Shown: piece by piece, positions 1 to 5,308 of the stretch
How positions within the stretch are numbered: the first letter of the stretch is position 1
How the letters are laid out: every line of letters begins with the position of its first letter
Origin: UBA11855 sp964591705
Lineage (GTDB): Archaea > Thermoproteota > Bathyarchaeia > Bathyarchaeales > Bathycorpusculaceae
Assembly (NCBI GenBank): GCA_964591705.1
Contig: CAZQCX010000064.1
Coordinates: forward strand, 1-7,122
Direction of reading: 5' to 3'
DNA length: 7,122 nucleotides
Position numbers and translations under genes: made by a program
Notes under the pieces: generated by a model
The model's input: the letters and a program-made list of their open reading frames with translations, nothing else
Database searches by the model: none
What the model was told of the DNA's origin: nothing

Positions 1-560
1 ATATATGTAGAGAACCCTACCTCATTCAAATCAAAAAGCTGATTAGAAACCCCCTGAGAATGAATTCTAAACTAGGTCTTGCCTTCAAAGCCATCCGTGA
101 AAACGAAATGGAAGCGAAAATGATCGGCATACACACAACTAGGTATAAGCTCCTGGCGTTTGTGATCAGCACATTCTTAGCAGGCATTGCAGGAAGCTTG
201 TACGTTCAGACGCAAGGCTACGTCGACTCCTCAGTTTTCTCAGCAGACAATTCATTCAAACCATTAATGATGACCGTAATAGGCGGTTTGGGAACAATTG
301 AAGGTCCAATAATCGGGAGCGCAATCATAGTGGCGATAGATTCATTTTTGCCCAACGTCGATAAGATCCTCCAACCTGTTCTGCACCCTCTGTTTCCGGC
401 TGTGAGCGCAGTTGGTCCTCCACTTCGCTTTCTAGGATTGGGCATATTCCTGATACTGGTGGTAATATTCCTTCCCAAAGGTATAGCTTCTCTCCTTCCA
501 AGAGTCTATGCTTTCCTGCGGGAAGAACCGAAGAAGGGAAAATCAAATGCCCCGCAATGA
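1..560 (+). CDS. livM: Branched-chain amino acid ABC transporter permease, LivM type, 3' part only
   Basis: This is the C-terminal part of an inner-membrane permease of the high-affinity branched-chain amino acid (or related substrate) ABC importer, which works with LivH, LivG, LivF and a binding protein. The frame is open to the left edge, so the first ATG at 60 is probably internal. Counting from that ATG, the cytoplasmic coupling loop that contacts the ATPases is at about residues 8-25 (AIRENE, then GI and RYKLLAF). Hydrophobic helices follow at about 29-49, 68-93 (with the GGLGTIEGPIIG motif) and 122-146. A LivM protein is usually about 300-350 residues, so roughly half is missing here. 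The codons just before the ATG (3-59) are polar and do not look like the helix expected there, so a break near the edge is possible. The stop overlaps the start of the thioesterase gene. The family call is firm; the substrate is not known. Confidence 0.88.
   Translation, partial: ICREPYLIQIKKLIRNPLRMNSKLGLAFKAIRENEMEAKMIGIHTTRYKLLAFVISTFLAGIAGSLYVQTQGYVDSSVFSADNSFKPLMMTVIGGLGTIEGPIIGSAIIVAIDSFLPNVDKILQPVLHPLFPAVSAVGPPLRFLGLGIFLILVVIFLPKGIASLLPRVYAFLREEPKKGKSNAPQ
533..539 (+). promoter_or_regulatory. Ribosome binding site that sets the thioesterase start
   Basis: GAAGGGA lies 7 bases before the ATG at 547. It supports that ATG over the upstream in-frame ATG at 508, which would add 13 charged residues unlike the family and lengthen the overlap with the permease gene. 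Confidence 0.6.
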
Positions 561-927
561 CCGTTTCAGAGATCTTCTAGGCATTGAGGTTATTGAAGTT
601 AGAGATGGCTTCGCCAATATGATTATGAGAACAACTAATAAACACCTAAACTTCGCGGGTTTGACGCATGGTGGGGCAATCTTCGCCTTGGCGGACTGCG
701 CTTTCGCCGAAGCATGCAACTTCGGAGACAACAAAGCAGTTGCGGTTCAGGTGAGCATAAACTACCTAAAACCAAGCTCGGAGGGCGATACCCTAGTCGC
801 TGAGGCATGCAGAGTTTCAGAGGGAAAAACCTTCGCCCTTTACAATGTGGCGATCTATAGGGAGACTAAACTCATAGCGACTTTCTCCGGTTTGGCGTAT
901 AAACTTCCCCCGGAAAAGGAAACCTGA
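547..927 (+). CDS. paaI: PaaI-type hotdog-fold acyl-CoA thioesterase
   Basis: The product is predicted to hydrolyse aromatic or hydroxylated acyl-CoA thioesters in the cytoplasm, as PaaI does in phenylacetate metabolism. It has 126 residues, a normal length for this single hotdog domain. The hallmark N-x2-G-x2-HGG is at residues 35-43, and the catalytic aspartate of the LADCAFA segment is at about residue 50. Both match the PaaI active site (hotdog helix start and Asp nucleophile or base). The start at 547 has a good ribosome binding site and overlaps the permease stop by 14 bases, so the two genes are probably translated from one transcript. PaaI-like enzymes often sit with amino acid or aromatic-acid uptake and CoA-ligase genes, so a scavenging role is plausible. 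The true substrate could be another acyl-CoA. The family call is strong; the phenylacetyl-CoA specificity is an inference. Confidence 0.87.
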   Translation: MPRNDRFRDLLGIEVIEVRDGFANMIMRTTNKHLNFAGLTHGGAIFALADCAFAEACNFGDNKAVAVQVSINYLKPSSEGDTLVAEACRVSEGKTFALYNVAIYRETKLIATFSGLAYKLPPEKET

Positions 928-938
928 GAAACTGCACA

Positions 939-950
939 TTTTCTATTTCT
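939..950 (+). terminator. T-rich end between convergent genes
   Basis: A pyrimidine-rich run with TTTT at 939-942 starts 12 bases after the thioesterase stop and overlaps the end of the convergent adenylyltransferase gene. Archaeal RNA polymerase stops at short U-tracts, so this could end the rightward transcript. On the opposite strand, another T/C-rich stretch (about 909-930) could end the leftward one. No strong hairpin is visible. Confidence 0.35.
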
Positions 951-1416
951 TGGTTAGGCGCCCTTCCCGATCAATTTCTCCCCAGCGAATTCTCGTAGTT
1001 GAAATGGGCGCACAATTTTCAGAAGGGACCATCGTAACGACAACAATGAATAGTGGTTTCAGCCCCTTCTCTTTTCGAAGTTCGTTGATTCTTTCAGCAT
1101 TTCGTTTTGTTTCTTCGCTTACAACCAGAGCCTCGATACAAGTGTCTGCAATAGTTGGGCCATAGGGATCGTTTAGAGGAATTATCTCCGCTCTGCCTGA
1201 ATGATTGAGGTGCTCCAGAAAGGCTTTCAGTCCCTCTAACCTCTCTCCGTATGGTGCTGTCACATGAGGCTTGGCGAGTTTCATGACAAACTCGTCACTG
1301 CACAGACCAATAACCACGTAGTATCCTATCTCGAATGCTCTTTGAAGCAAGACCTTATGCCCTCTGTGAAACTCGTCGAAAGTTCCCCCTACGGCCACTT
1401 TCCTGAACTTACTCAT
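943..1416 (-). CDS. coaD: Phosphopantetheine adenylyltransferase, archaeal type
   Basis: This enzyme transfers AMP from ATP to 4'-phosphopantetheine, giving dephospho-CoA and pyrophosphate, the next-to-last step of CoA synthesis. The 157-residue protein is one nucleotidyltransferase (Rossmann-like) domain. The nucleotide-binding motif GGTFDEFHRGH is at residues 10-20, with the HxGH histidines at 17 and 20. The second motif, ISTTRIR, is at 138-144, and a conserved NDPYGPT segment is at about 82-88. Length and motifs fit the archaeal (COG1019, eukaryote-like) family rather than bacterial CoaD. The ATG shares four bases (ATGA) with the stop of the pantoate kinase gene, and GGAG lies just upstream, so translation is likely coupled. 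It is the last gene of the leftward CoA unit. Confidence is high. Confidence 0.95.
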   Translation of the reverse strand: MSKFRKVAVGGTFDEFHRGHKVLLQRAFEIGYYVVIGLCSDEFVMKLAKPHVTAPYGERLEGLKAFLEHLNHSGRAEIIPLNDPYGPTIADTCIEALVVSEETKRNAERINELRKEKGLKPLFIVVVTMVPSENCAPISTTRIRWGEIDREGRLTKK

Positions 1417-2354
1417 TTCTCCAGCAGCCTAGCGCCTTGAAAATCAATTCGAGCGCAGATGACCTTTTCCTCTGGGAGGACTTGCTTAAAAGCTTCTGCC
1501 AAATTCTCAGCGTCTTCTACTCGAGCTAAAGCGTGGACTGCTTCGCCGATCATGTTTTGAGCTGCTCCTATAGCACCCGCCTTCATGGCGACCTTTACTA
1601 AGTCCCGTGACCGCTGGGTAATCAGCCCTGTCTCCTCGGAAAATCTCAAACATTGCGAAAAGAAATTCTCCACTGATGGTTCGTCCAAAATCTCATTGAG
1701 TGTTTTTCGTCCGCAACTGCTCAATCTCTCTCTGTTCTCTGGGGAGGACAGCAGCAGGCTTCTGGTCGGTATCGGCTCAAAGGTTCCAGCAACTACCAAA
1801 TAGTCTTGGGATAAGGGCAAGCGATCAATTACGCTAATTCCTGGAGCCCCTGGCTCAACCGTTAGTATGCATCCTCCTATCATTATCGGTCCAACTGTTC
1901 CCAACCCTGTCTTGCATTTCACCTCAGCCTCATGAGCAATCCTTCCCAGATGATTGTAAGTAAGTTTCAAGTCCAATGCGTGAGACAAGCTGAGCGCGGT
2001 TCCCAAAGCCCCTCCAGCGCTCGAGCCAAAACCCGCACCGATGATCACCCCCACTTCATGAAGGATTTTGACCTTGAACTTTTCTTTTACTTTCGCCAAA
2101 AGCACTTTCGCCACAGTCCTTGTTGTTTCCGCCTCAGGTGCCAACCTTCCGTTTATGAAAACCCGAATATCATTGCCTTCTGAAGGCTCAACCTCAGCAA
2201 TCGTTTGGACCCCTCTACTAATGACGAACCCCCCGCCTCTGGCACCCACTCGGCTCAAATCTTCCATGGGCTTTCCCGAGCTCGTTTTGTCACAAATTTC
2301 AAAAAAGCTCGAGATTCCTGCTGGACAAAAGGCTTTGGCTTTTCTCGTCTTCAT
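1413..2354 (-). CDS. pok: Pantoate kinase, GHMP family
   Basis: Pantoate kinase phosphorylates pantoate with ATP to 4-phosphopantoate, which archaeal phosphopantothenate synthetase joins to beta-alanine. This replaces the bacterial PanC/PanK order. The protein has 313 residues. The N-terminus (KAFCPAGISSFFEI, residues 7-20) is the GHMP entry strand. The ATP-binding glycine/serine motif GAGFGSSAGGALG is at 106-118, and a KTGLGTVGP segment at 148-156 is typical of the COG1829 family. The start overlaps the stop of the membrane protein gene by ATGA, with GAGG 6 bases upstream on the coding strand. Adjacency to phosphopantetheine adenylyltransferase supports the role independently. The partner phosphopantothenate synthetase is not in the window. 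The main alternative is another GHMP small-molecule kinase, which the context makes unlikely. Confidence 0.92.
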   Translation of the reverse strand: MKTRKAKAFCPAGISSFFEICDKTSSGKPMEDLSRVGARGGGFVISRGVQTIAEVEPSEGNDIRVFINGRLAPEAETTRTVAKVLLAKVKEKFKVKILHEVGVIIGAGFGSSAGGALGTALSLSHALDLKLTYNHLGRIAHEAEVKCKTGLGTVGPIMIGGCILTVEPGAPGISVIDRLPLSQDYLVVAGTFEPIPTRSLLLSSPENRERLSSCGRKTLNEILDEPSVENFFSQCLRFSEETGLITQRSRDLVKVAMKAGAIGAAQNMIGEAVHALARVEDAENLAEAFKQVLPEEKVICARIDFQGARLLEK

Positions 2355-3124
2355 TTATTCCTCACTCTTTCTGGTTTTGGTTTGGACTTGAGGAATGGAA
2401 AAGCAGCGTAACTAGCCTTGATTATTGGTGGGCTGAGCAGGACGATCCAAGGTATCCCAGTGGCAAACGTCCAGACGAAGATTATGGGCATGAACTCGGC
2501 AGGTATTGCTGCTTTGAAGTAATTCGTCGGGGAGAAAAACATTTGACTGTAAGCCCACACGGTTATTGCAATGATGGCTGCACCCACCCCCTGACCAATT
2601 ATTGAACCAACAACAAAGTTGCGCCATTCACGAAAATGCCATGAAACGATTGCGATAGAAACCAGACTGAAAACAACTGCTGCAACGAACAGAATCAACG
2701 CAGGAATCGTTGACAGTCCTGTGAAGGCTGCAGACTGTGATGGAAGAATGTGTGTCAGCAACAAAAGACCTGATGCCATAACAATGCTTGCCAATGCTAA
2801 GCTGGTCCCAAGTTTCTTCCAGTCGAATGCACTTCTGTACACGTATCCAATTACGAAGAAAAGCACAAAATTCGATGTCACGCCGGCAGAAAGACTGAGG
2901 AGAGCATCACCATGAAACAACATATCTCGAATAAATATACCGATTCTCCCTCCTATTCCCCCAACCCACGGACCAAAGAGCACAGCAAAAACTGCCGGGA
3001 TGAAAACTGCGGGATAAAATGCAACACCGCCAACAGTCACGCTCATATCCGTTAGGCGTCCAATGACCGCATAGAGTGCTGCACAGATACTAACAACCGC
3101 AACTCCTCTTGAACCAAGCTTCAT
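2351..3124 (-). CDS. Multi-spanning membrane protein, likely ECF-type vitamin transporter S component
   Basis: This 257-residue protein has about seven hydrophobic helices, at roughly residues 7-24, 36-59, 76-96, 106-128, 134-162, 168-197 and 211-236, and ends in a short basic tail. The first 95 residues resemble substrate-binding S components of ECF vitamin importers: an N-terminal AALYAVIGRL-type helix, then LFGPWVGGIGG, a G-x3-RD loop, and a helix with a short polar N-F pair. It is longer than the usual 180-200 residue, six-helix S component. The gene is first in a three-gene unit with pantoate kinase and phosphopantetheine adenylyltransferase, joined by an ATGA overlap. The best inference is uptake of a CoA precursor such as pantothenate, pantoate or pantetheine. 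No EcfA or EcfT gene is present here. The membrane nature is clear; family and substrate are tentative. Confidence 0.7.
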   Translation of the reverse strand: MKLGSRGVAVVSICAALYAVIGRLTDMSVTVGGVAFYPAVFIPAVFAVLFGPWVGGIGGRIGIFIRDMLFHGDALLSLSAGVTSNFVLFFVIGYVYRSAFDWKKLGTSLALASIVMASGLLLLTHILPSQSAAFTGLSTIPALILFVAAVVFSLVSIAIVSWHFREWRNFVVGSIIGQGVGAAIIAITVWAYSQMFFSPTNYFKAAIPAEFMPIIFVWTFATGIPWIVLLSPPIIKASYAAFPFLKSKPKPERVRNK

Positions 3125-3143
3125 ACCGAGTCCCAGTGACTAT

Positions 3144-3164
3144 GTTTATTGTTTTGTCAATTAA
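3144..3164 (-). promoter_or_regulatory. Weak candidate promoter of the CoA gene unit
   Basis: On the minus strand this AT-rich stretch reads CTTAATTG, then AACAATAAAC, 20-40 bases before the membrane protein ATG. The inner element is about 25 bases upstream, where a TATA box would sit for a leaderless transcript, and no clear ribosome binding site precedes the ATG. The match to an archaeal TATA box is poor. Confidence 0.3.
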
Positions 3165-3172
3165 GGTTTTGG

Positions 3173-3177
3173 AAAAA
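3173..3177 (-). terminator. Oligo-T stretch after the small hypothetical gene
   Basis: Five consecutive T on the minus strand lie 64 bases after the stop of the 3241-3573 gene and 49 bases before the membrane protein start. This could end the upstream transcript and separate that gene from the CoA unit. Short U-tracts act as terminators in archaea, but five T alone is weak evidence. Confidence 0.3.
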
Positions 3178-3195
3178 GACCGCTATTCTGCAGGA

Positions 3196-3207
3196 GATCC
3201 ATGGATC
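3196..3207. repeat. 12-base perfect palindrome upstream of the CoA unit
   Basis: GATCCATGGATC is a perfect palindrome with no spacer, in the 116-base gap between the hypothetical gene and the CoA unit, about 72-83 bases from the membrane protein start. The position suits an operator for a dimeric regulator, but it is also where chance could place one. No second copy was seen. Confidence 0.3.
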
Positions 3208-3240
3208 GTTGGATTAACTGCCGCTTGGGTTTCTCACTAG

Positions 3241-3573
3241 CTATTTCTTGTGTCTTCGAATCCTTTCTGAGCGTTGCTCTTTCTCACGCCAGTCTCGCTT
3301 CCGTTGAGTCTGAACGCTGAACTTGTCCAGTCGAGGCACTGGCGCCATTTTTCTATGAGGGGCGATGTTCCGGTAGAATATCTCGCAGTCTATTTGTCCA
3401 AGTTTAAGCGCTTCTATGTTGCTGTTCAATTCATTCTTCGCTTCAACAGTGCTTGCATGATCGAAAAGATCTGAATATACGAGGTAAGCAGCGTGAAACT
3501 GGAAATTCGTTTGGTCGTCAAGCTGAAGTTTTTCTATTTGTTTCTGTTCTGTGTTGCCTGGTTCTTCGGTCAT
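3241..3573 (-). CDS. Hypothetical small protein with a highly basic C-terminus
   Basis: The family is not recognised. The 110-residue soluble protein has a polar, glutamine-rich N-terminus (1-24), a middle part (about 25-73) that looks folded and partly helical with aromatic residues (FHAAYLVYSDLFDHA), and a tail from about 84 rich in Arg and Lys. The tail suggests contact with RNA or DNA, though that is only a composition argument. Support for it being a gene: a good TATA-like box (TATAAAAG) lies about 45 bases upstream on the coding strand, the composition is protein-like, and it is the only sensible frame in this stretch. The ATG at 3573 is preceded by a weak GAG. It lies on the same strand as the CoA unit, 116 bases upstream, but a possible terminator separates them. 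Confidence 0.6.
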   Translation of the reverse strand: MTEEPGNTEQKQIEKLQLDDQTNFQFHAAYLVYSDLFDHASTVEAKNELNSNIEALKLGQIDCEIFYRNIAPHRKMAPVPRLDKFSVQTQRKRDWREKEQRSERIRRHKK

Positions 3574-3616
3574 ATTTTCTCAAGCTTCTGGGAATGTATG
3601 CTGATTGGTTTCGTTG

Positions 3617-3624
3617 CTTTTATA
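3617..3624 (-). promoter_or_regulatory. TATA box for the small hypothetical gene
   Basis: On the minus strand this reads TATAAAAG, a good archaeal TATA element. Its centre is about 48 bases before the ATG at 3573, which predicts transcription starting some 20-25 bases before the start codon. The same AT-rich stretch could also serve rightward transcription of the MetE-like gene. Confidence 0.45.
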
Positions 3625-3641
3625 CATGTGCCCTGATATAT

Positions 3642-3702
3642 GAGGTTCGATACCCTCTGATGGGTTCTAACTGTTACGCAATTTCGTTTCTTGCTGAGGG
3701 TA
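3642..3702 (+). promoter_or_regulatory. Leader with two mutually exclusive stems ahead of the MetE-like gene
   Basis: GAGG at 3642-3645 can pair with CCTC at 3654-3657 (8-base loop). TACCCTC at 3651-3657 can pair instead with GAGGGTA at 3696-3702 (7 bp, 38-base loop). Both stems use the same CCTC, so they cannot coexist. The arrangement recalls attenuator-style leaders, but the stems are short and no T-tract follows. A weak TATA-like GATATATG lies at 3635-3642. Function is unproven. Confidence 0.25.
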
Positions 3703-3730
3703 AAGCTTGGAAATTCGACGGTTTCAAGCA

Positions 3731-3737
3731 GGTGGAG
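3731..3737 (+). promoter_or_regulatory. Ribosome binding site that sets the MetE-like start
   Basis: GGTGGAG lies 6 bases before the ATG at 3744. The alternative ATG at 3777, closer to where family members usually begin, has no such site, so the 11-residue N-terminal extension is probably translated. Confidence 0.6.
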
Positions 3738-3743
3738 TTGTGA

Positions 3744-4799
3744 ATGTTTAAAAGATCTCCACGGTACTCTCTGTCTATGCGCACGCAGGTTGACGATGTG
3801 GGGAGTTTTCCCCTTTCAGCCACAGTCAATAGGGCAGTCTTTGATGAGGCATACCGGAGAGCCAGAGAGGCTTATACCAGCGGGCGAGATCCTCGTAAGG
3901 ATCCGTTTGTGCTGAAAAATTTCTGTGATGTTACGATTGATGCTTTCAAACAGAAATACAGTAGTGGTTTGGATGTGGTAAACTATCCACAACAGTATGA
4001 TGGCATCAGGCAAGTCAGTGACGTTATTCATTTGGCTATGGAGAAAGGTACATTCCTAGTGGACTCTCAGCATGCAATTCTGCCTGAAGTTTGCCTGATT
4101 AGGGACGAGGCTAGGCGTCTCAGTGAAGAACTTGGGCAAAAGATCAAGTTGCGCGTCTCCCTGTTTGGTCCCATGGAGCAGTATCTTAGGGAGATGGGTA
4201 CCGTCGTCTACGATGACGTGCTGAAAGAATATGCAGAGACTATAAGACGGTTTGCAAATCATTCAGTCTTGAATCTCGAACATATCAAGACAGAAGTCGT
4301 TTCAATTGACGAGCCGAGTTTTGGCTTTCTCGACTTGGGAGCTCCCAAAGAAACTATTCTCAGCGTTTTGGAAAGGGCGTTCGATATTAGAGGTGCTCTC
4401 AGGCAGATTCATATTCACTCTCCTTCACGGTTGCTTGATCTCCTAGAAGTCAAGAACATTGACGTATTATCTTTCGAGTATGCTGCCTCGCCAAGAAACA
4501 TCGAAACGGTCACCCGGAAAATGCTGGATAATGCAAACAAGAGAATAAGAGTTGGAACAGCTAGAACGGATATCGATTCGATTATGGCCGAGTTGCATGC
4601 TGCTGGAGTGGCTTCTCCATCGATTGAACACTTGGTTGAGAACGTGGAAACGATTAGGAGACGATTCAACATCGTAAAGGAAAAATATGGAGATACGCTT
4701 TCGTTTACTGGGCCAGACTGCGGACTTGGAAGTTGGCCATCACAGGAGGCAGCAGTGCTTCTGTTGAGGCGATCTGTGTCTGCTGTTAAGAGCGTGTAG
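3744..4799 (+). CDS. MetE-like (cobalamin-independent methionine synthase C-terminal domain) protein with altered zinc site
   Basis: The protein resembles the catalytic domain of cobalamin-independent methionine synthase, which transfers a methyl group to a zinc-bound homocysteine thiolate. The 351 residues form one (beta/alpha)8-type domain, as in archaeal core MetE proteins that lack the folate-binding N-terminal half. Visible motifs are VGSFP at 19-23, DEPSFG at 189-194, HIHSP at 223-227, FEYA at 244-247 and PDCG at 324-327. In MetE the zinc ligands are His and Cys in an H-x-C pair, then Glu, then Cys. Glu245 and Cys326 are in place, but the first pair reads H-I-H-S-P with no cysteine. It may therefore use His-x-His, bind another metal, or act on a different substrate or methyl donor. 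A GGTGGAG site supports the start. It is a single gene ending in a possible T-tract terminator. Superfamily membership is firm; the methionine synthase activity is doubtful. Confidence 0.82.
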   Translation: MFKRSPRYSLSMRTQVDDVGSFPLSATVNRAVFDEAYRRAREAYTSGRDPRKDPFVLKNFCDVTIDAFKQKYSSGLDVVNYPQQYDGIRQVSDVIHLAMEKGTFLVDSQHAILPEVCLIRDEARRLSEELGQKIKLRVSLFGPMEQYLREMGTVVYDDVLKEYAETIRRFANHSVLNLEHIKTEVVSIDEPSFGFLDLGAPKETILSVLERAFDIRGALRQIHIHSPSRLLDLLEVKNIDVLSFEYAASPRNIETVTRKMLDNANKRIRVGTARTDIDSIMAELHAAGVASPSIEHLVENVETIRRRFNIVKEKYGDTLSFTGPDCGLGSWPSQEAAVLLLRRSVSAVKSV

Positions 4800-4812
4800 G
4801 ATACATCCATAG

Positions 4813-5212
4813 ACGGCAAATTCAAGTTCCTCAGTCGCTGCCCTGTTTTTGAAAGGTTGTATACGCTGCGGTAAGCCAAAGAAGGATGCAAACCTAAATT
4901 CTGAAACGATCTATTTTGGGTCCTTTAGTAACCTGATGGTTTATTGGATTGGCGCTGTACGATGAAGCTGCTTTGTCAGAAGTTCTTTCCCTTGTTTCTC
5001 CTTTGCTTTCAGCTTCAAGCAAAATTGATAGAACGGAGACTTATATACGTCCTATCATTGGATTCGAAAATCACGGTTTGTATGCCTCCTCCTTCTGTGG
5101 AGAATTGCCTTAGATTGACAGGAGGGGCACATACGTGGGTCTACCTCTGTGTCATCATATTCCCGTAATAGAAGTCAGACTCGTTCCTAAGCACTTGGCT
5201 AAACACCTCTGA
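4813..5212 (+). pseudogene. Probable broken gene for a small zinc-binding protein
   Basis: No intact gene fits this 500-base gap, but protein-like text runs through it in pieces. Piece one, from 4813 to the TGA at 4963-4965, is 50 codons and contains C-I-R-C-G-K, a typical zinc-ribbon knuckle. Piece two is in another frame, from about 4949 to the TAG at 5111-5113, about 54 codons; it is well-mixed soluble sequence (YDEAALSEVLSLV, IGFENHG) ending near F-C-G-E-L-P. Piece three continues in the same frame after the TAG to the TGA at 5210-5212 and holds L-P-L-C-H-H and a mixed amphipathic end. Joined by one frame change near 4950-4962 and one stop bypass, the product would be about 130 residues with paired Cys and Cys/His ligands. 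The only plausible start is TTG at 4849. A dead gene, a sequencing error or chance are all possible. The family is not recognised. Confidence 0.4.
4846..4850 (+). terminator. Oligo-T stretch after the MetE-like gene
   Basis: Five T residues 46 bases beyond the stop could end the transcript in the archaeal manner. The same bases lie inside the proposed broken gene, so the evidence is weak. Confidence 0.3.
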
Positions 5213-5259
5213 GAATCGAATGTACCGCGAATCAATATTGTTGCTTAAGACTCGGTTTT

Positions 5260-5267
5260 CATAAAAC
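5260..5267 (+). promoter_or_regulatory. Candidate TATA box for the coiled-coil gene
   Basis: CATAAAAC sits about 45 bases before the ATG at 5309, which predicts transcription starting some 20 bases before the gene. It is the best AT-rich element in this spacer, but the match is only moderate. Confidence 0.35.
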
Positions 5268-5308
5268 AGTTATTCTAAGGTTTGAGTAATGACTTGATCA
5301 GGCGATAG

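Noticed and set aside
508..546. Upstream ATG at 508 as the thioesterase start
   Set aside because: The extra 13 residues are charged and unlike the family, and the good ribosome binding site serves the ATG at 547.
3641..3660. tRNA T-arm-like stretch GAGGTTCGATACCCTC
   Set aside because: The stem is only 4 bp with an 8-base loop, and no acceptor, D or anticodon stem can be fitted around it.
3453..3743. 96-codon plus-strand frame ending just before the MetE-like gene
   Set aside because: It overlaps the small hypothetical gene in antisense, is rich in Cys, Phe and Tyr, and has no ribosome binding site.
4415..4891. 158-codon minus-strand open frame
   Set aside because: It lies almost entirely antisense to the well-supported MetE-like gene, is very Ser- and Leu-rich, and shows no domain motifs.
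5041..5048. TTATATAC, a good TATA-like box
   Set aside because: It falls inside the proposed broken gene, and only a 25-codon frame lies suitably downstream, so it is not called as a promoter.
4944..5168. 74-codon open frame on the plus strand starting with MDWRCTMK
   Set aside because: Its composition is cysteine- and phenylalanine-rich and unlike a soluble or membrane protein. The neighbouring frame across the same bases reads as more natural protein, so this is taken as its shadow.
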